This document shows positions 36,950-44,574 of a DNA stretch of 64,000 bases, in pieces. Position numbers and translations under genes: made by a program. Numbering within the stretch: the stretch's first letter is position 1; each line of letters begins with the position of its first letter. The stretch is from the NCBI RefSeq assembly GCF_017308015.1, contig NZ_JAFKFW010000016.1, positions 44,184 through 108,183 on the forward strand. The letters are read 5' to 3'. This DNA is from Allobosea sp. GTDB taxonomy: Bacteria; Pseudomonadota; Alphaproteobacteria; Rhizobiales; Beijerinckiaceae. Below the pieces are notes generated by a model that ran no database searches, was not told where the DNA came from, and saw only the letters and a program-made list of their open reading frames with translations.

Positions 36950-37898
36950 AGCCCACGACCGGGAACCCGTGCGGAAGGAACGCGGCCTGCCCGCCAATCT
37001 CCGGCGGGACCAGCCGCTCGTGCCCGTCGACAATGTCGCGGGCCGGGCGCTGATGGCCGTGATCGCGATCCTGACCTTCCTGGCCTCGCTCAGTGCGGGC
37101 GCCGCCGTCCTGGCCGCGCGTGCTTCCGACCAATGGCGCGGCGCCATCTCCAACGAAATGACCATCCAGGTCCGCCCCGATTCGCACCGCAAGATCGACG
37201 ACGACGTGGCGCGTGCCGTCATGCTCGCGAGTGGGCTGAAGGAGGTCGAGAGCGTCCGTGCCGTGCCCAAGGTCGAATCGGACAAGCTGCTCGAGCCCTG
37301 GCTCGGCACCGGGCTCGATCTCGTCGAACTGCCGGTGCCGCGCCTCATCGTGCTGAAGCTGAGGTCCGAAGCAGGGGCCGATCTCGGCAGCTTCGGCACG
37401 ACGCTGCGCCGCGAGGTGCCGACTGCGACGCTCGACGACCATCGGCTCTGGGTCCGGCGTCTCTCCGCCATGGCCGGCACCATCATCGCCTCCGGCTTCG
37501 CCATCGTTCTGCTCGTGCTGACGGCGGCCGCGCTGGCCGTCGCCTTCGCCACGCGCGGCGCCATGGCTGGCAGCCGCGACAGCGTCGAGGTCCTCCATTT
37601 CGTCGGAGCCGACGACGATTTCATTGCGCGGGAATTCCAGAGCCGCTTCATCCGGCTCGGCCTCCGCGGCGGTCTCTTCGGCGGGCTCGCCGCGATCGCC
37701 ACGATCGGCGTGCTCGGCTTCCTCGCCTCGCGCTGGAGCGCGACGCCCGAAGCCGAGCAACTGCAGGCCCTGTTCGGCGCCTTCGAAATCGGCTGGACCG
37801 GCTATGGCGCCGTCATCCTCGTGGCGCTGGTCGTAGCCGTGATCGCTGGCCTGGTCTCGCGCTTCACCGTGCGGCGCCATCTGAGGATGCTGGCATGA
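36936..37898 (+). CDS. ftsX: Cell division protein FtsX
   Basis: 320-residue membrane partner of FtsE. Helix 1 is at about 36-60, followed by the extracellular domain (about 65-170), then three C-terminal helices (about 180-210, 245-265 and 288-308) with the FtsX/MacB-type ALAVAFATRGAMAGSRDSVE loop that docks on the ATPase. Start overlaps ftsE. Confidence 0.92.
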   Translation: MSTPEAHDREPVRKERGLPANLRRDQPLVPVDNVAGRALMAVIAILTFLASLSAGAAVLAARASDQWRGAISNEMTIQVRPDSHRKIDDDVARAVMLASGLKEVESVRAVPKVESDKLLEPWLGTGLDLVELPVPRLIVLKLRSEAGADLGSFGTTLRREVPTATLDDHRLWVRRLSAMAGTIIASGFAIVLLVLTAAALAVAFATRGAMAGSRDSVEVLHFVGADDDFIAREFQSRFIRLGLRGGLFGGLAAIATIGVLGFLASRWSATPEAEQLQALFGAFEIGWTGYGAVILVALVVAVIAGLVSRFTVRRHLRMLA

Positions 37899-38004
37899 GC
37901 CTCCTTCTGGCCGGACCGTGTCAACCGGGCCTTAACACCTGCGGCAGGGGCGTGCACAGGCCTGCCGCCGTTATGCCCGATTGGCGCGGTAGGACGACGG
38001 CGTC

Positions 38005-38811
38005 ATGGCCATGATCGGCAGCACAGACGACCATCTCACGATGGCGCAGTCCGATTCCGCGCCCCGGAGCGGCAAGCCTGCCCGGCCGTTCTCGCTGCGC
38101 CGTATGTTCGGGCTTGCCGCCGCCTCCATGGCCGGCATCGGCCTGCTGCTCCTCGGAATCGGCTATATCCGCTTCGTCGCCATTATCGACGCGCGCGAGC
38201 CGGCGAGCACTCCGCGCACCGATGCGATCGTCGTCGTCACCGGTGGCGCCCAGCGCGTCGGCGACGCCATGGGCCTGCTCGGGGCCGAGCGGGGCGAGCG
38301 CCTCCTCATCAGCGGCGTCAACGAGAAGACCGGCCGCGAGGAACTCGCCAAACTGAATCCCGCCTCGCGCGACCTGCTCGCCTGCTGCGTCGATCTCGAC
38401 TACCGCGCACGCAACACCATCGGCAATGCCATCGAGGCCAGGCGCTGGGTCCGGCGCCACGGTTTCCGTTCGCTGCTCGTGGTGACCTCCAACTATCACA
38501 TGCCCCGCACGCTTGCCGAGTTCGCGCATGCGATGCCGGATATCCGTCTCGTCGCCCACCCGGTCGTAACCGAACATATCGACACCGCTGGCTGGTGGAA
38601 CCGCTGGTCGGCGATCAAGATCCTCGCACCGGAATACGCGAAATATCTCGTTGCGCGCCTCCGCAGCCTCGTCGAAACTGACCCGGAGACCTCGCGCCTC
38701 TCGGTCATCATCGGCGGTCGCAAGCCGATTTCGCCGAAGCCCGCCGACATGCTCGGCCCCGCCGCCGAAAAGCGCACGCGCCTCCTGGGCCAGCATCGTT
38801 ACGAAGGTTGA
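38005..38811 (+). CDS. YdcF/DUF218 family protein
   Basis: 268-residue protein with one N-terminal membrane helix (about 35-58) and a DUF218 domain (DAIVVVTGGAQRVGDAM, ERLLISGVNE, the SNYHMPRT block). Related proteins (SanA, ElyC, YdcF) take part in envelope homeostasis. In this lineage the gene follows ftsEX and precedes a plsC-like gene, suggesting an envelope function. An ATG at 38041 is an alternative start. Confidence 0.88.
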   Translation: MAMIGSTDDHLTMAQSDSAPRSGKPARPFSLRRMFGLAAASMAGIGLLLLGIGYIRFVAIIDAREPASTPRTDAIVVVTGGAQRVGDAMGLLGAERGERLLISGVNEKTGREELAKLNPASRDLLACCVDLDYRARNTIGNAIEARRWVRRHGFRSLLVVTSNYHMPRTLAEFAHAMPDIRLVAHPVVTEHIDTAGWWNRWSAIKILAPEYAKYLVARLRSLVETDPETSRLSVIIGGRKPISPKPADMLGPAAEKRTRLLGQHRYEG

Positions 38812-38868
38812 TGCCGAAAGCGCGAGGCGCCGCTTGACCGGGACGGCGTCTCGGGCTCATTGCGCAGC

Positions 38869-39630
38869 ATGCTCGTCCTGCGCTCCCTCGCCTTCAACAT
38901 CCTGTTCTATGCCAATCTCGTCATCTGGCTGATCTTCGCAGTCCTGCCCACACTCGTCCTGCCGAAGCGGGCGCTGCTGGCGGTCGCGATCGCCTGGTCA
39001 CATTCCTCGCTCTGGCTGATGCGCGTCGTCGCGGGCATACGCTGCGAGATCACCGGCATCGAGAACATCCCGCAGGGCGGACTGATGGTCGGCGCCAAGC
39101 ACCAGTCCTTCCTGGAAACCTTCGCGCTGGTCACGGTCTTCCGGAATCCGGTCTTCATCCTGAAGCGCGAGTTGACCTGGATCCCCGTCTTCGGCTGGGC
39201 GCTGATGAAGATGCGGATGATTCCGGTCAACCGTGGCGCGCGGGCTCGCGCGCTCTCCGGTGTCACGCGCCGCGCCAAGGTCGAGCTCGGCGAGAATGGC
39301 CGCCAGCTCCTGATCTTCCCGGAAGGCACGCGCCGCGCACCCGGCGCCCCGCCCGCCTACAAGTTCGGGGCCGCCCATCTCTACGCCGAACTCGGCGTAC
39401 CCTGCGTCCCCGTAGCCCTGAACACCGGCCTCTACTGGCCCCGCCGCAAGTTCCTCCGCCGCCCCGGCACCGTCCGCATCGAAATCCTTCCGCCAATCCA
39501 GCCGGGGCTCGGCAAGGTCGACTTTCAGGCCCTGCTGCAGGAACGCGTCGAGGCCGCGAGCGACCGTTTGCTGGCCCAGGGTCGCGCCGAGCTGGCGGCA
39601 CGCGGCATGGACCCGCTCGCCAACTCCTGA
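38869..39630 (+). CDS. 1-Acyl-glycerol-3-phosphate acyltransferase (PlsC-like)
   Basis: 253-residue membrane-bound acyltransferase. The catalytic motif reads KHQSFLET, i.e. HX4E in place of the usual HX4D; the substrate motif is FPEGTRRAPG. An N-terminal membrane segment lies at about 8-35. It should acylate lysophosphatidic acid or another lysolipid. The first in-frame ATG is 38869; a TTG at 38860 adds three residues. Last gene of the ftsE-ftsX-ydcF-plsC cluster. Confidence 0.88.
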   Translation: MLVLRSLAFNILFYANLVIWLIFAVLPTLVLPKRALLAVAIAWSHSSLWLMRVVAGIRCEITGIENIPQGGLMVGAKHQSFLETFALVTVFRNPVFILKRELTWIPVFGWALMKMRMIPVNRGARARALSGVTRRAKVELGENGRQLLIFPEGTRRAPGAPPAYKFGAAHLYAELGVPCVPVALNTGLYWPRRKFLRRPGTVRIEILPPIQPGLGKVDFQALLQERVEAASDRLLAQGRAELAARGMDPLANS

Positions 39631-39701
39631 CAGCCCCTGACAGTAGCAGAGCGTGAAAGCGCCGGCCTCATCGCCGGTGGTGCTTGACTTATGCCCGCAT
39701 C

Positions 39702-39716
39702 GTTCCCATTTTGTTC
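39702..39716 (+). promoter_or_regulatory. Candidate alphaproteobacterial LexA (SOS) box
   Basis: GTTC-CCATTTT-GTTC matches the direct-repeat GTTC-N7-GTTC operator of alphaproteobacterial LexA. A TTGACT (-35-like) lies at 39684-39689, so the box covers the expected -10 zone of a promoter for the gene at 39737. This geometry is typical of SOS-controlled promoters. Confidence 0.7.
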
Positions 39717-39736
39717 CTATCACTGGAGGAACGGAT

Positions 39737-40135
39737 ATGGCCGCTCTCGCCTATCGCTACACCCCCGATCTGTTCGACGAGGCGCCGGCCGCCCGTGAGA
39801 TGCCGCTGCGCAGTGCCGCTGCGCTCAGCGAACGCCGCTTCACCGCCTGGCGCGGCCGCTCCGGCCGGCGCTATGTCGCCTCGGTCTTCGCCGTCGAAGA
39901 CACCCATGCGCTGGGTTTCACCGATGCGGTCCTGCTCGCGATCTCGGCCGATCGGCGCGTTATCGCCGCCCGCGATTCCGGCCCCTTCGGCATCGAGGCC
40001 GCACTCGCTCGCTGGCAGCGCGCGGTGATCGCCGCAGGCGCCTGCGAGATTCATGTCCACCTCCTGGCCGAGGACGGGATGAGCCGCCGCGCCGCGCTGC
40101 TCGACCTGATGCCGGAAGCGAATCCGGAAGGCTGA
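39737..40135 (+). CDS. Uncharacterised protein behind an SOS box
   Basis: 132-residue soluble protein with no motif I recognise. The start is set by a GGAGGAA ribosome-binding sequence before ATG 39737. Features: an N-terminal segment YRYTPDLFDEAP, a middle that looks like an alpha/beta domain (RRYVASVFAVEDTHAL, AVLLAISADRRVIAARDSG) and a C-terminal HVHLLAED strand. The promoter carries a GTTC-N7-GTTC LexA-type box, suggesting induction by DNA damage. It looks like a compact single domain, possibly an adaptor. Confidence 0.7.
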   Translation: MAALAYRYTPDLFDEAPAAREMPLRSAAALSERRFTAWRGRSGRRYVASVFAVEDTHALGFTDAVLLAISADRRVIAARDSGPFGIEAALARWQRAVIAAGACEIHVHLLAEDGMSRRAALLDLMPEANPEG

Positions 40136-40140
40136 TCAGG

Positions 40141-40239
40141 AGCATTTCCGAGCGGAGTGGATACCGGTTCGCGTAAGGATAATACGATAAAACAAATGGC
40201 TAAGGCGTTTTCGCGTTTCGGAGAACGCGGAATGCTCTA
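40141..40239. repeat. Dispersed palindromic repeat, family C
   Basis: Element of about 100 bp that starts AGCATTTCCG and ends CGGAATGCT, with an inner GCGTTTTC/GAGAACGC hairpin and an AT-rich centre (ACGATAAAACAAA). Highly similar elements are scattered in Rhizobiales genomes (from memory). It fills the gap between convergent genes and touches the chaC stop codon. Confidence 0.65.
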
Positions 40240-40812
40240 ACCCGCCAATGGCGGATGCGGCGCACCGAGCCCTGGCGCCAGTTGCTGGGCCAGCTCCGCC
40301 AGAACCGGATCGAATATCCCCATCTTGCGCAGATGCTCATGCGTCTGCAGAACATAGTCCGGGTTCTCGCCGGACTGTCCTCTGCCCTCGCGCACCAGCT
40401 TGAGCAACTGGGCGGGCGGCAACTTGCCGGCATACTGCAAGTGCTTGCGATCGGCGACATAGACGATCCCGCGCACCTGCCGGCCATCCTCCAGCCTCAG
40501 CGCGACATGGCGTTCGAGATAGACCGCCGTCGCCTGCTCGCGCGCCCGGAGATAGTCCACCGTCTTCTGCGCCCGCCCGGCCGCGACGCGGTAGGCGAGG
40601 CCGCGGCAGACCCCACCGCGATCCAGCCCCAGCACCAGCCCCGGCCGCTCCGGCGTGCCGCGATGCACATGGGAGAGCACGCAGAGCGAGCGGTGATAGC
40701 CGTGGAGGCGCGCTTGCGCACTTTCCTCGAAGGCGAAGCCCGGCCGCCAGATCAGCGAGCCATAACCGAAGACCCAGAGATCGGTTGCGCCGAATTCGGT
40801 CGTCATCGCCAT
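40237..40812 (-). CDS. ChaC-like gamma-glutamylcyclotransferase
   Basis: 191-residue enzyme of the ChaC group that cleaves gamma-glutamyl peptides such as glutathione to 5-oxoproline. The substrate-binding YGSLIWRPGF motif is near the N-terminus (17-26) and the catalytic Glu is probably in the LRAREQATA segment. Convergent with the SOS-box gene. The stop overlaps the end of a palindromic repeat. Confidence 0.9.
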   Translation of the reverse strand: MAMTTEFGATDLWVFGYGSLIWRPGFAFEESAQARLHGYHRSLCVLSHVHRGTPERPGLVLGLDRGGVCRGLAYRVAAGRAQKTVDYLRAREQATAVYLERHVALRLEDGRQVRGIVYVADRKHLQYAGKLPPAQLLKLVREGRGQSGENPDYVLQTHEHLRKMGIFDPVLAELAQQLAPGLGAPHPPLAG

Positions 40813-40902
40813 CCCATAATTTGGCCGCGCCGACCTGCTTGCTGGGGCTGCCGGCTCGTTCGGATCGCTTGCTCTGGCGCCTTCCCGTGTGTCCGGCTAA
40901 AC

Positions 40903-40946
40903 CATCGGGCCGAAAAGCGATATCCGCCTTTCAGGCAAATCCGGTG
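40903..40946. repeat. Dispersed palindrome, family B copy 2
   Basis: CATCGGGCCGAAAAGCG then ATAT and a CCGCCTTTC arm, ending AAATCCGGTG; relative of the element at 10482-10525, here with some mismatches. Located upstream of both chaC and DUF2125. Confidence 0.6.
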
Positions 40947-41030
40947 ACACGACAACGCGATAGACCGCCCGCGAAAGCGACCCCGGCGATCTAACGACCC
41001 GTCCGCACCTGCGCAAGGAACGCCTGCCGC

Positions 41031-42068
41031 ATGACCGATCCCCTCCCGACGCGCCGCCGCAGCCGCTTCTGGCTCTACGGGCCCTTCATGCTGCTGGTCG
41101 TCCTCGCCGCCGCCTGGTGCGCCTTCTGGTTCCATGCGCGAAACCGTATCGCCACCGAGATCGACGTTGCACTGGCCCGCGAGATTGAACGCGGCCGCAC
41201 CTGGACCTGCACCGACCGCAGCATCGGCGGCTTTCCCTTCCGCATCGAACTGCGCTGCAATGCGCTGACCCTGACCTCGACCCGCTGGGGCGATGCCGTG
41301 CGCGTCGAAACCGGCACCACCGTCGCGGTCGGCCAGATCTATTCGCCCGGCCTCGTCATCTTCGAGGCATCGAGCCCGGCGAAGGTCACCCTGCCGGAAG
41401 GGCGCGTGCTCGACCTGACCTGGAAGAATCTCGACGCCAGCCTGGCATGGCGCAGCCCGGAGCGTTTCGCGCTCGTCGCCAGCGAGCCGCGTGGCGTGTT
41501 GACGACACCCGGCCTCGCCACCGAGAACTGGGGCGCGGCCACGCTGGAAGCGCATCTGCGTCGCAATCCGACGCGCCCCGCTACCGATCAGGCCGTCGAC
41601 ATCGCCATCACCGCCAAAGGCACGATCCTGCCGGCCATCGATGCGCTGCTCGGCAATAGCGAGGCCGGCGAGATCGATCTGCAGGCGACGCTGACCCAGG
41701 CCGAGAGCTTCCGCAAGGGCTTCAACCCGGATGCACTGGAAAGCTGGCGCGCCGCCAACGGCACCGTCGAACTGACCCGCCTCGTCTCGACCAAGGGCAA
41801 GGCCCGCGTCGACGGAAGCGGCCAGCTGCTGCTCGATCCGCAGCATCGCATCGCCGGCGATCTCCAGCTCGCAGCGGCTGGCATCGAGCAGATCGGTGGC
41901 CTGCGCATCGGCAATCTGCTGGGCGGTCTCGGCGGCTTCCTGGGCGGGCGCGGGGGTGGCGCTTCGGCACCCGGCCTGACCACGCTGCCGCCGGTCTCGC
42001 TACGCGAGGGCCGGGTCTTCATCGGCCCCTTCCGTCTGCCGCTACAGCCGTTGCAGCCGCTATATTGA
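41031..42068 (+). CDS. DUF2125 domain-containing exported/membrane protein
   Basis: 345-residue protein with one N-terminal membrane helix (about 14-33) and a large periplasmic part. The block RTWTCTDRSIGGFPFRIELRC is characteristic of the alphaproteobacterial DUF2125 family, and the beta-rich repeats recall AsmA-like lipid-transport proteins. Role unknown; possibly outer-membrane homeostasis. A Gly-rich stretch (LLGGLGGFLGGRGGG) lies near the C-terminus. Confidence 0.85.
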   Translation: MTDPLPTRRRSRFWLYGPFMLLVVLAAAWCAFWFHARNRIATEIDVALAREIERGRTWTCTDRSIGGFPFRIELRCNALTLTSTRWGDAVRVETGTTVAVGQIYSPGLVIFEASSPAKVTLPEGRVLDLTWKNLDASLAWRSPERFALVASEPRGVLTTPGLATENWGAATLEAHLRRNPTRPATDQAVDIAITAKGTILPAIDALLGNSEAGEIDLQATLTQAESFRKGFNPDALESWRAANGTVELTRLVSTKGKARVDGSGQLLLDPQHRIAGDLQLAAAGIEQIGGLRIGNLLGGLGGFLGGRGGGASAPGLTTLPPVSLREGRVFIGPFRLPLQPLQPLY

Positions 42069-42083
42069 GGCATGCGCAAGCCG

Positions 42084-42180
42084 CCATGCCCGGAGCTTGA
42101 TCCAAGCACCTTCGAACAAGAGGCCGCTGGCGCCTCCTCCGGCATGTGTTTCTCGGTCGATGTTACCCATCGCCCGAGAA
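42084..42180. repeat. Degenerate family A-like palindrome remnant
   Basis: Begins GCCATGCCCGGAGCTTGATCC and ends CCCGAGAATGATG, similar to the GTCATGCCCGGGCTTGACCC-type left arm and the CCCGAGAATGACG right end of the element at 44457-44563, but much decayed. Confidence 0.4.
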
Positions 42181-42193
42181 TGATGCGGATATG

Positions 42194-42220
42194 AAAAAGG
42201 GGCGCCTCGCGGCGCCCCTT
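42194..42220 (-). terminator. Intrinsic terminator of rpoH
   Basis: On the minus strand: AAGGGGCGCC, GCGA loop, GGCGCCCCTT, then TTT. It lies 24 bp past the rpoH stop. Confidence 0.85.
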
Positions 42221-42243
42221 CAAATTCTCGCAACGCAGATCGG

Positions 42244-43140
42244 TCAGGCCGCCGGCAGCGCGGCGCGTGGCGCCTCGATGCGGGTGATCGCCTTCTTGAC
42301 GGCCTCCTGAACCTTCTCGAAAGCGCGGACCTCGATCTGGCGCACGCGCTCGCGCGACACGCCGAACTCCTCCGAGAGCTGTTCCAGAGTGATCGGGTCC
42401 TCGGCCAGGCGGCGCGCCTCGAAGATGCGGCGCTCGCGCGGATTAAGCACTTCCAGTGCCTCACGCAACGCCAGGTGGCGGTTATCCGCCTCCTCGGAAT
42501 CGGCAAGGCGGCGCTCCTGGCTTTCCGAATCGTCGACGAGCCAGTCCTGCCATTCGCCTTCGCCATCCTCGCGCAGCGGCGTGTTGAGCGATGCGTCGCC
42601 GCCGAGGCGGCGGTTCATGTCGACCACATCCTGCTCGTTCACGCCGAGCTTGGTCGCGATCTGCTTGACCTGGTCGGGGCGCAGATCGCCCTCGCCCAGC
42701 GCCGAGATCTTGCTCTTGGCCTTGCGCAGGTTGAAGAACAGCTTCTTCTGGTTGGCCGTCGTGCCCATCTTCACGAGCGACCATGAGCGCAGGATATATT
42801 CCTGGATCGAGGCCTTGATCCACCACATCGCATAGGTGGCGAGGCGGAAGCCCTTCTCGGGCTCGAAGCGCTTCACCGCCTGCATCAGGCCGACATTGCC
42901 TTCCGACACGACCTCGCCGATCGGCAGGCCGTAGCCGCGATATCCCATGGCGATCTTGGCGACGAGGCGCAGGTGCGAGGTTACGAGCTTGTGCGCCGCA
43001 TCGCGGTCGCCATGCTCCCGCCAGCGCTTGGCCAGCATATATTCCTCGCTCGGCTCCAGCATCGGGAACTTGCGGATTTCATCGAGATAACGTGACAGCC
43101 CGCCTTCGGCGGACAGGACGGGCAGCGAAGCACTCGCCAT
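42244..43140 (-). CDS. rpoH: RNA polymerase sigma-32 factor (heat shock)
   Basis: 298-residue sigma factor of the RpoH group. The RpoH box region is QKKLFFNLRKAKSK; region 2 has RYLDEIRKFPMLEPSEEYML and YAMWWIKASIQEYIL, and region 4 carries the LSEEFGVSRERVRQIEVRAF helix-turn-helix. Rhizobiales often have two or more RpoH copies; this one could be RpoH1 or RpoH2. ATG 43140 follows a GAGGAGA ribosome-binding sequence. It lies next to rluD, a conserved arrangement in this order. Confidence 0.93.
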   Translation of the reverse strand: MASASLPVLSAEGGLSRYLDEIRKFPMLEPSEEYMLAKRWREHGDRDAAHKLVTSHLRLVAKIAMGYRGYGLPIGEVVSEGNVGLMQAVKRFEPEKGFRLATYAMWWIKASIQEYILRSWSLVKMGTTANQKKLFFNLRKAKSKISALGEGDLRPDQVKQIATKLGVNEQDVVDMNRRLGGDASLNTPLREDGEGEWQDWLVDDSESQERRLADSEEADNRHLALREALEVLNPRERRIFEARRLAEDPITLEQLSEEFGVSRERVRQIEVRAFEKVQEAVKKAITRIEAPRAALPAA

Positions 43141-43358
43141 GCTCGTTCTCCTCATCAAGGCCCCCGCTTGGCGGCAGGCCCTCCGCGCGATCAACCTTCG
43201 CGCAGGCTTCGGATCCGGCAAAACGATCCAACGCAGGAAACCGTCATCGGTTCGGTTGGAACGCTCGCTTGCGGCGCCCCCTTGGCCATCCGCATCCGAA
43301 CAACCCCAGTATATGCGAACTCACTCTGGCGGAAAGGTGGCAAAACCGCCCGGTTCGC

Positions 43359-44387
43359 TCACAGCCGCGCGAGCGCTGCTTGCAGTTTCGCAAAATCCTC
43401 GGGCGGCTCGGATTCGAACAGCATCTCTTCGCCGGTAGCAGGATGCTCGAATCCGAGGATCGCCGCATGCAGCGCCTGCCGCCCAAGCGCAGCCAGCGCC
43501 GCTTGCGCATCCTCGGGCAGACGAACGGCTTTGGTCGCAAAGCCCGAAGCGTAGAGCCGGTCGCCCAGCAGGGGATGGCCGATATGGCTCATGTGCACGC
43601 GGATCTGATGCGTGCGCCCGGTTTCCAGCCGGCACTCGATCAGGCTCGCCAGCGGTTCGGTCTCGTCGAGCCCCTTCAGCAACGGCGGATAGCGTTCGAG
43701 CAGTTCGATATGCGTGATCGCCTCGCGCCCGCGCCCTTCCTTCACCACGGTCATCTTCTCGCGGTTGCGGGTCGAGCGCTCTATCGGTGCGTCGATCGTG
43801 CCCTCGCGCAAGCGCGGTACTCCCCAGGCGATCGCAAGATAGGCGCGCTGCAGCGGGCCGGTGCGACCATGGTCGGCGAATTGCTTGGCGAGTTTCTGAT
43901 GCGCCCGGTCGTTCTTGGCGACGACGAGGAGACCGCTCGTATCCTTGTCGAGCCGGTGCACGATGCCGGGCCGCCGGACGCCGCCGATGCCGGACAGGCT
44001 CTCGCCGCAATGCGCGATCAGGGCATTGACCAGCGTTCCGTCCTCATGCCCGCCGGCCGGATGAACGACGAGCCCTGCCGGCTTGTCGATCACGATCAGG
44101 TGCTCGTCCTCGTAGACGACATCGAGCGGAATATCCTGTCCGACAGGATCGGCCGGCTTCGCCGCCGGCATGATCAGCGCGATCGTGTCGCCCTCGACCA
44201 CCTTGCGGCTGCCATCACTGAAGACAGCGCCGTTGAGGCTGACCCCACCCTCCTTGATGACCTGCTGCAGGCGCGCGCGCGAGATCTCGCCCGCAAGCAG
44301 GGCGAGCGCCTTGTCCAGGCGCTGGCCGGCCTGCTCGGGGCCAACCGTCAGGGTGACGCTGGCATTCGGATCGAGAATGGATGTCAT
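43359..44387 (-). CDS. rluD: RluA-family 23S rRNA pseudouridine synthase (RluD-like)
   Basis: 342-residue enzyme with an N-terminal S4 RNA-binding domain (about 20-75) and the catalytic Asp in HRLDKDTSG. The LETGRTHQIRVHM block is also typical. RluD modifies helix 69 of 23S rRNA. The gene lies between hemY (upstream, minus) and rpoH (downstream, minus). Confidence 0.92.
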   Translation of the reverse strand: MTSILDPNASVTLTVGPEQAGQRLDKALALLAGEISRARLQQVIKEGGVSLNGAVFSDGSRKVVEGDTIALIMPAAKPADPVGQDIPLDVVYEDEHLIVIDKPAGLVVHPAGGHEDGTLVNALIAHCGESLSGIGGVRRPGIVHRLDKDTSGLLVVAKNDRAHQKLAKQFADHGRTGPLQRAYLAIAWGVPRLREGTIDAPIERSTRNREKMTVVKEGRGREAITHIELLERYPPLLKGLDETEPLASLIECRLETGRTHQIRVHMSHIGHPLLGDRLYASGFATKAVRLPEDAQAALAALGRQALHAAILGFEHPATGEEMLFESEPPEDFAKLQAALARL

Positions 44388-44456
44388 CGCGTCGCTATAA
44401 GGCGCAAGCGCCTCGGCCGCACGCCTTTTCCGCTGCAGGCGCCGTTATGCTCACCC

Positions 44457-44563
44457 GCCGTCATGCTCGGGCTTGACCCGGGCTTCACACGACACGGAGG
44501 CTCCAGCGCCACTTCCTGAGCGAAATTCTCGGGTTTGCGCTTCGCTCCACCCGAGAATGACGC
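44457..44563. repeat. Family A-like element with 10-bp hairpin
   Basis: CCGTCATGCTCGGGCTTGACC at the left end, and a perfect ATTCTCGGGT / ACCCGAGAAT hairpin (44525-44534 and 44549-44558) at the right end, followed by GACG. Lies between hemY and rluD. It combines the left arm of the family A palindrome with a second hairpin type. Confidence 0.55.
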
Positions 44564-44574
44564 CACTGGCGAAC

